A DNA stretch of 64,000 bases from Moringa oleifera (Eukaryota; Streptophyta; Magnoliopsida; Brassicales; Moringaceae), in contig JAJFZO010000345.1 of assembly GCA_021397835.1 (NCBI GenBank), positions 1,178,001 to 1,242,000 on the forward strand. Direction: 5' to 3'. Made by a program: the position numbers and the translations under genes. The notes beneath the pieces were generated by a model, which was given only the letters and a program-made list of their open reading frames with translations, made no database searches and was not told where the DNA came from. Below, in pieces: positions 60,401-64,000 of the stretch (its first letter is position 1; the number at the start of each line of letters is the position of its first letter).

Positions 60401-63400
60401 TCTTGGGTCTAATTAACAAATGTTAGGTCTAATTAATGTTATACTTAATTACATCTGAAGTTGAATTACAACTTAGGCCTAACTATATCTTAAGCTCGGT
60501 TAATTCTTGGTTCAATTATCTATTGGGTTTATGCAAATTATGCCCAATTATATCTTAGACACATTTAAATTTAGGCCTAATATTATTTTAGGTGTCATTA
60601 TGTATTAAGCTCATTTCGTTAGTAGGTCCAATTAGACATTAAGACTAATTTTTTATTAAGATTAATTATATATTAAATCTAATTTTTTATTAAGCCTAAT
60701 TAAATCTTAAGTTCAACTAATTTTTAGACACAATTAAATCTTAGGCCTAATTTATTATTATGTTCAATTAATTATAAGGTTCAATTACATCTTAAGCCTA
60801 ATTATTTATTAAGAACAAATTTTTTCTTCAACTCAATCAAATCCTAAGCTCAATTAATTATTTTACTAAATAAATTATTAAACCTAAAGAATTGTTAGAT
60901 CTAATTGATTATTAAGCTTACTCACACATTAGGCTTAATTATTTATTAGGTTCATTTTATTTTTAGGTCCAATTATATATTAAACCCATTTTTCTATCAA
61001 GCTTAATTGAAGCTTGTGCCAATCAGTTATTTGTTATAATGAATTGTTTGGTCTAATTAAGTATTAAGCTCAATTACAAATTAAGCATAATATCTTTTAT
61101 AGCTCAATTAATTCTTATACCTAATTAATATAAGTCAGAGCTCGATTTTTTTCTAAGCTAAATTATTGCTATATTTAATGAACAATTGGGCCAATTATAT
61201 CTAAGGTGGTATTATTTATTATTAGGTCCAATTCTTTGTAAGGTCCAATATCTTAAGTCTAATTATAATTTGGATCCAATTATATGTTAGAAAAAATTTT
61301 CCTTAGGTTAAATTGTTTGTTGAGCTCATTAACAATAAACTTAATTAATTATTAGGCCTAATTATATATTAAATCCAATTAAAACTTGAACCCATTTATA
61401 TTTTAGGTCTAATGATTTATTAAGGCACTTCATTCTTGTGTTCAGTTATAGATTAAGTCTAATTATTTATTAAGTCTAACTACATATTAAGTCTAATATT
61501 TTACTACGCTCAATAAAATCTTAGGTCTATTTAATTCTTGGTCACAATTAAAATTTTAAATCAATTAATTATTAGATTTAATTAATTATTAGTCTCAATT
61601 ATACCTAATTAGATATTAGATGTAGTTCATTATTTAGCTCCAACCTATTTCAAGCCTAGTTATTTATCAAGCCCAATCACATATGAAGCCAAATTTTTAA
61701 TTTGGTCAAATTATATATTAGGCCTAACTAATTCTTGAGCTAAATTAAATCTTATACCTAATTAATTATTAAACTCAATTGATTGTTAGGATCTATTATT
61801 TTTTTAGTCCAAGTAATTATTAAGTTAATAAAATATGAAGTCCACTATTTTATTAGACTCGATTATATATTAAGCCCAATTATTTTTTTAGCCTAATTTT
61901 TTTATTAAACCTAAATAAATCCTAGGTTGAATTAGTTGTTTAACCCAATGAATTATTCGCTCAATGAATTGTTAAGTCAAATTAATTGTTAAGGTTAATT
62001 ATTAAATAGGTTCATTTCATTCCTATAATTATGTGCTAAGCACAACAAATATGAAGCCCAACTAATTATTTGGTGAAATAAATTGTTCGATTTAACGAAT
62101 TATTAGACTCAATTACATATTAAGTCCAATTTATTCCTAAGTCAAATTAATATATGTTGGGCTGAATTTGTTCCTTAGCTACACTATGTTTTAGGCCCAA
62201 CTATATCTTAGGCTCAATAAAATCTTACACGTAATTATATTTAGGCCTAATTACTTTGTAATTTATTTCATTCTTAGATCCAATCATAGATTCAGCCAAA
62301 TTTTTTATTAGGCTAAATTAAAACTTAAGCCCAATTGATTCTTAAGCACAATTAAATTTTGAGTCCAATTAATTATTAAGCTCAATTAATTGTTAGGCGT
62401 GATTAATTGTTAGGCCATTAATTGTTAAGCTTAATTACATCTCATGCCCAATTATGTCTTAGACCAAGTTAATTATTGAGCTTAAATATATTTTAAGATA
62501 AATTAATTTTTAGGCCAAATTATTTGCTATTCAATTAATTATTATGCTTAATTATATTTTAGGTCCAATATTTTAATATGCTTAATTACATATTAAGCTT
62601 GATTATTTATTAAACTTAATTATTCATTAATTTAATTTTTTATTGAACTTAATTAATTTCTAGGCTAAATTAATTATTTGGTTGAGTGAATTTTAGCCCA
62701 ACCAATTGTTATGTCCAATTAATTGTTAGGCTCAATTACACATTAGACTCAATTATTTATTAGACTTATTCATTCTTAGGCCCAATTATATATTAATACT
62801 AAGTTTTCATTAGATTCAATTAAATTTTAAGCATAATAAGTTATTTAGTCCAACTAACGGTTAAGCTCGATTACGTATTAGGACCAATTATTTTTATGGC
62901 CCAACTAATTCTTGTAGCCAATTAATATACATTAGGCTCAATTTGTTTCTTGGTTGAATTATTTTTTTGTTTCATGCATGATAGACCTAATAATACCACA
63001 TGCCTTATTATTTATTATTATGGCTAATTATTTACTCAACCCAATTATTTATAAGGTCCAGTCATATCTGAAGTCCAATTATGATTTGGGTACAATTATA
63101 TCTCAGGTCCAATTATGTATCAGGCCCAACTTGTTCTCAAGCACAATTGTATATTTAATCTAATTTTTTATTAGTATTAATCATATATTAAGTGTAATTT
63201 TTTATCAGGCCCATTTAAATCTTAAGCCCAACTAATTCTTAGTCACAAGTAAATCTTAGGACTAATTAGTTGTAAGGTCCAAATGATTGTTAGGCTCAAT
63301 TATATCTTAGGTATAATTACTTATTAGGCTCATTTCATTATCTAGCCCAATTTTATGTAAAGTTCAATTAGATATTAGACTCATTTAATTCTTAAGTAGA

Positions 63401-64000
63401 ATAAAATCTTAGCCTCAATTAGTTGTTAGACTCAGTTAATTGTTAAGATCAACTTTTTGCTATTTCTAATTAATGATTAGGCTTAATTATATCTTAAGTC
63501 TAATTTTTTAATTTAGACCTAATTATATGTTAAGCCTAATATTTATTAAGCTTAATTATATGTTAACTTTTATTATAACAACTAATTGAATCTTAAGCTT
63601 AATTGATTATTTGATCCTAACTAACATTGAGGCCTAATGAATAGTTAGGTATAGTTAAACATTACGCTTAATTACATAAAGATCAATTATTTACTAGGCT
63701 CATTTTATTTTTAGGCACAGTTATATGTTAAGCCTAATTTTTTTTTATTAAGCTCAATTAAATCCTAGACCCAATTAATTATTTGATACAATTAATTATT
63801 TGTCTGATTAGTCGTTATGTTCAATTACATATTAAGCACAATAATTTTATGATCCAATTAATATACAATAGACTAAATTTGTTCCTTAGTTAAATTATCA
63901 TTTAGTTTCATACAGGATCGATCCCATTGAATTTTAGGTCAAATTATTCATTATTAGGCCTAGTTATCTGTTTGAGCCCATTTATTTATAAAGCTTAATT
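57420..64000. repeat. Degenerate 17-bp minisatellite, at least 6.5 kb, open at the window edge
   Basis: The stretch consists of variants of ttaggctcaattattta (consensus TTARGCYYAATTAWWTA). Clean runs show a 17-bp step, as in the successive units near 62740-62790 and 63480-63560. Roughly 380 units fit in the stretch. Larger marker phrases recur, for example tatattttaggcttaatta followed by a cattt.gttcttaaac block at 57441 and 58492 (1051 bp apart), and ttaatata.attaggct.aatttgttcctt at about 62147, 62920 and 63857. No gene is visible. One interruption with a T18 run lies at 58233-58275. Confidence 0.85.

Noticed and set aside
57420..64000. CRISPR-like or telomere-like array
   Set aside because: Units are contiguous and degenerate, with no unique spacers, and the 17-bp unit does not match plant telomere repeats (TTTAGGG) in period or sequence.

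Overview
The window looks like nuclear DNA from a flowering plant, probably a eudicot. It is strongly AT-rich. It holds one intron-split plant gene, and nearly everything else is transposable-element wreckage and tandem repeats. The species cannot be named from what is here. There is no sign of operons, organellar genes or bacterial sequence.

The only gene that reads as intact is on the minus strand at 20402-24679. Eight coding exons join in frame into a 391-residue RING-H2 protein that matches the RHF2A E3 ubiquitin ligase family. Its last intron ends in a (CT)17 microsatellite that serves as the polypyrimidine tract. Its third intron carries a Stowaway-like MITE with a G-rich run.

Left flank (1-18000): a ~160-bp tandem array (1070-2625); a duplicated block (2640-4075 and 8690-9544), one copy of which holds a ~475-bp MITE whose empty site is seen in the other copy; a 5' fragment of a Ty1/copia element (9545-11450) inserted exactly where the second copy ends; and a decayed CACTA element with a DUF8039/Ulp1-type ORF and a well-preserved 3' terminus at 14971.

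Middle (25100-44260): a tandem duplication that includes a retrotransposon LTR; an internally deleted Ty3/gypsy element of Tat/Ogre type, minus strand (27412-34731); then a Mutator-like (MULE) ORF split by a complete CACTA element (35754-41624, TGT target duplication on both sides). That CACTA carries intron-containing pieces of a WNK protein kinase gene, so it looks like a gene-capturing element.

Right part (44262-64000): a large minus-strand Tat/Ogre-like gypsy element with recognisable gag, RT (YVDD), RNase H and integrase. Its long 5' LTR holds an antisense reading frame with a putative gypsy-type transposon domain (PF04195-like) and a coiled-coil tail. Directly against its right edge begins at least 6.5 kb of a degenerate 17-bp minisatellite that runs off the window and shows larger blocks recurring at about 1 kb.

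All homology calls are from memory of family motifs and reading by eye. No search was run, and boundaries of decayed elements are approximate.
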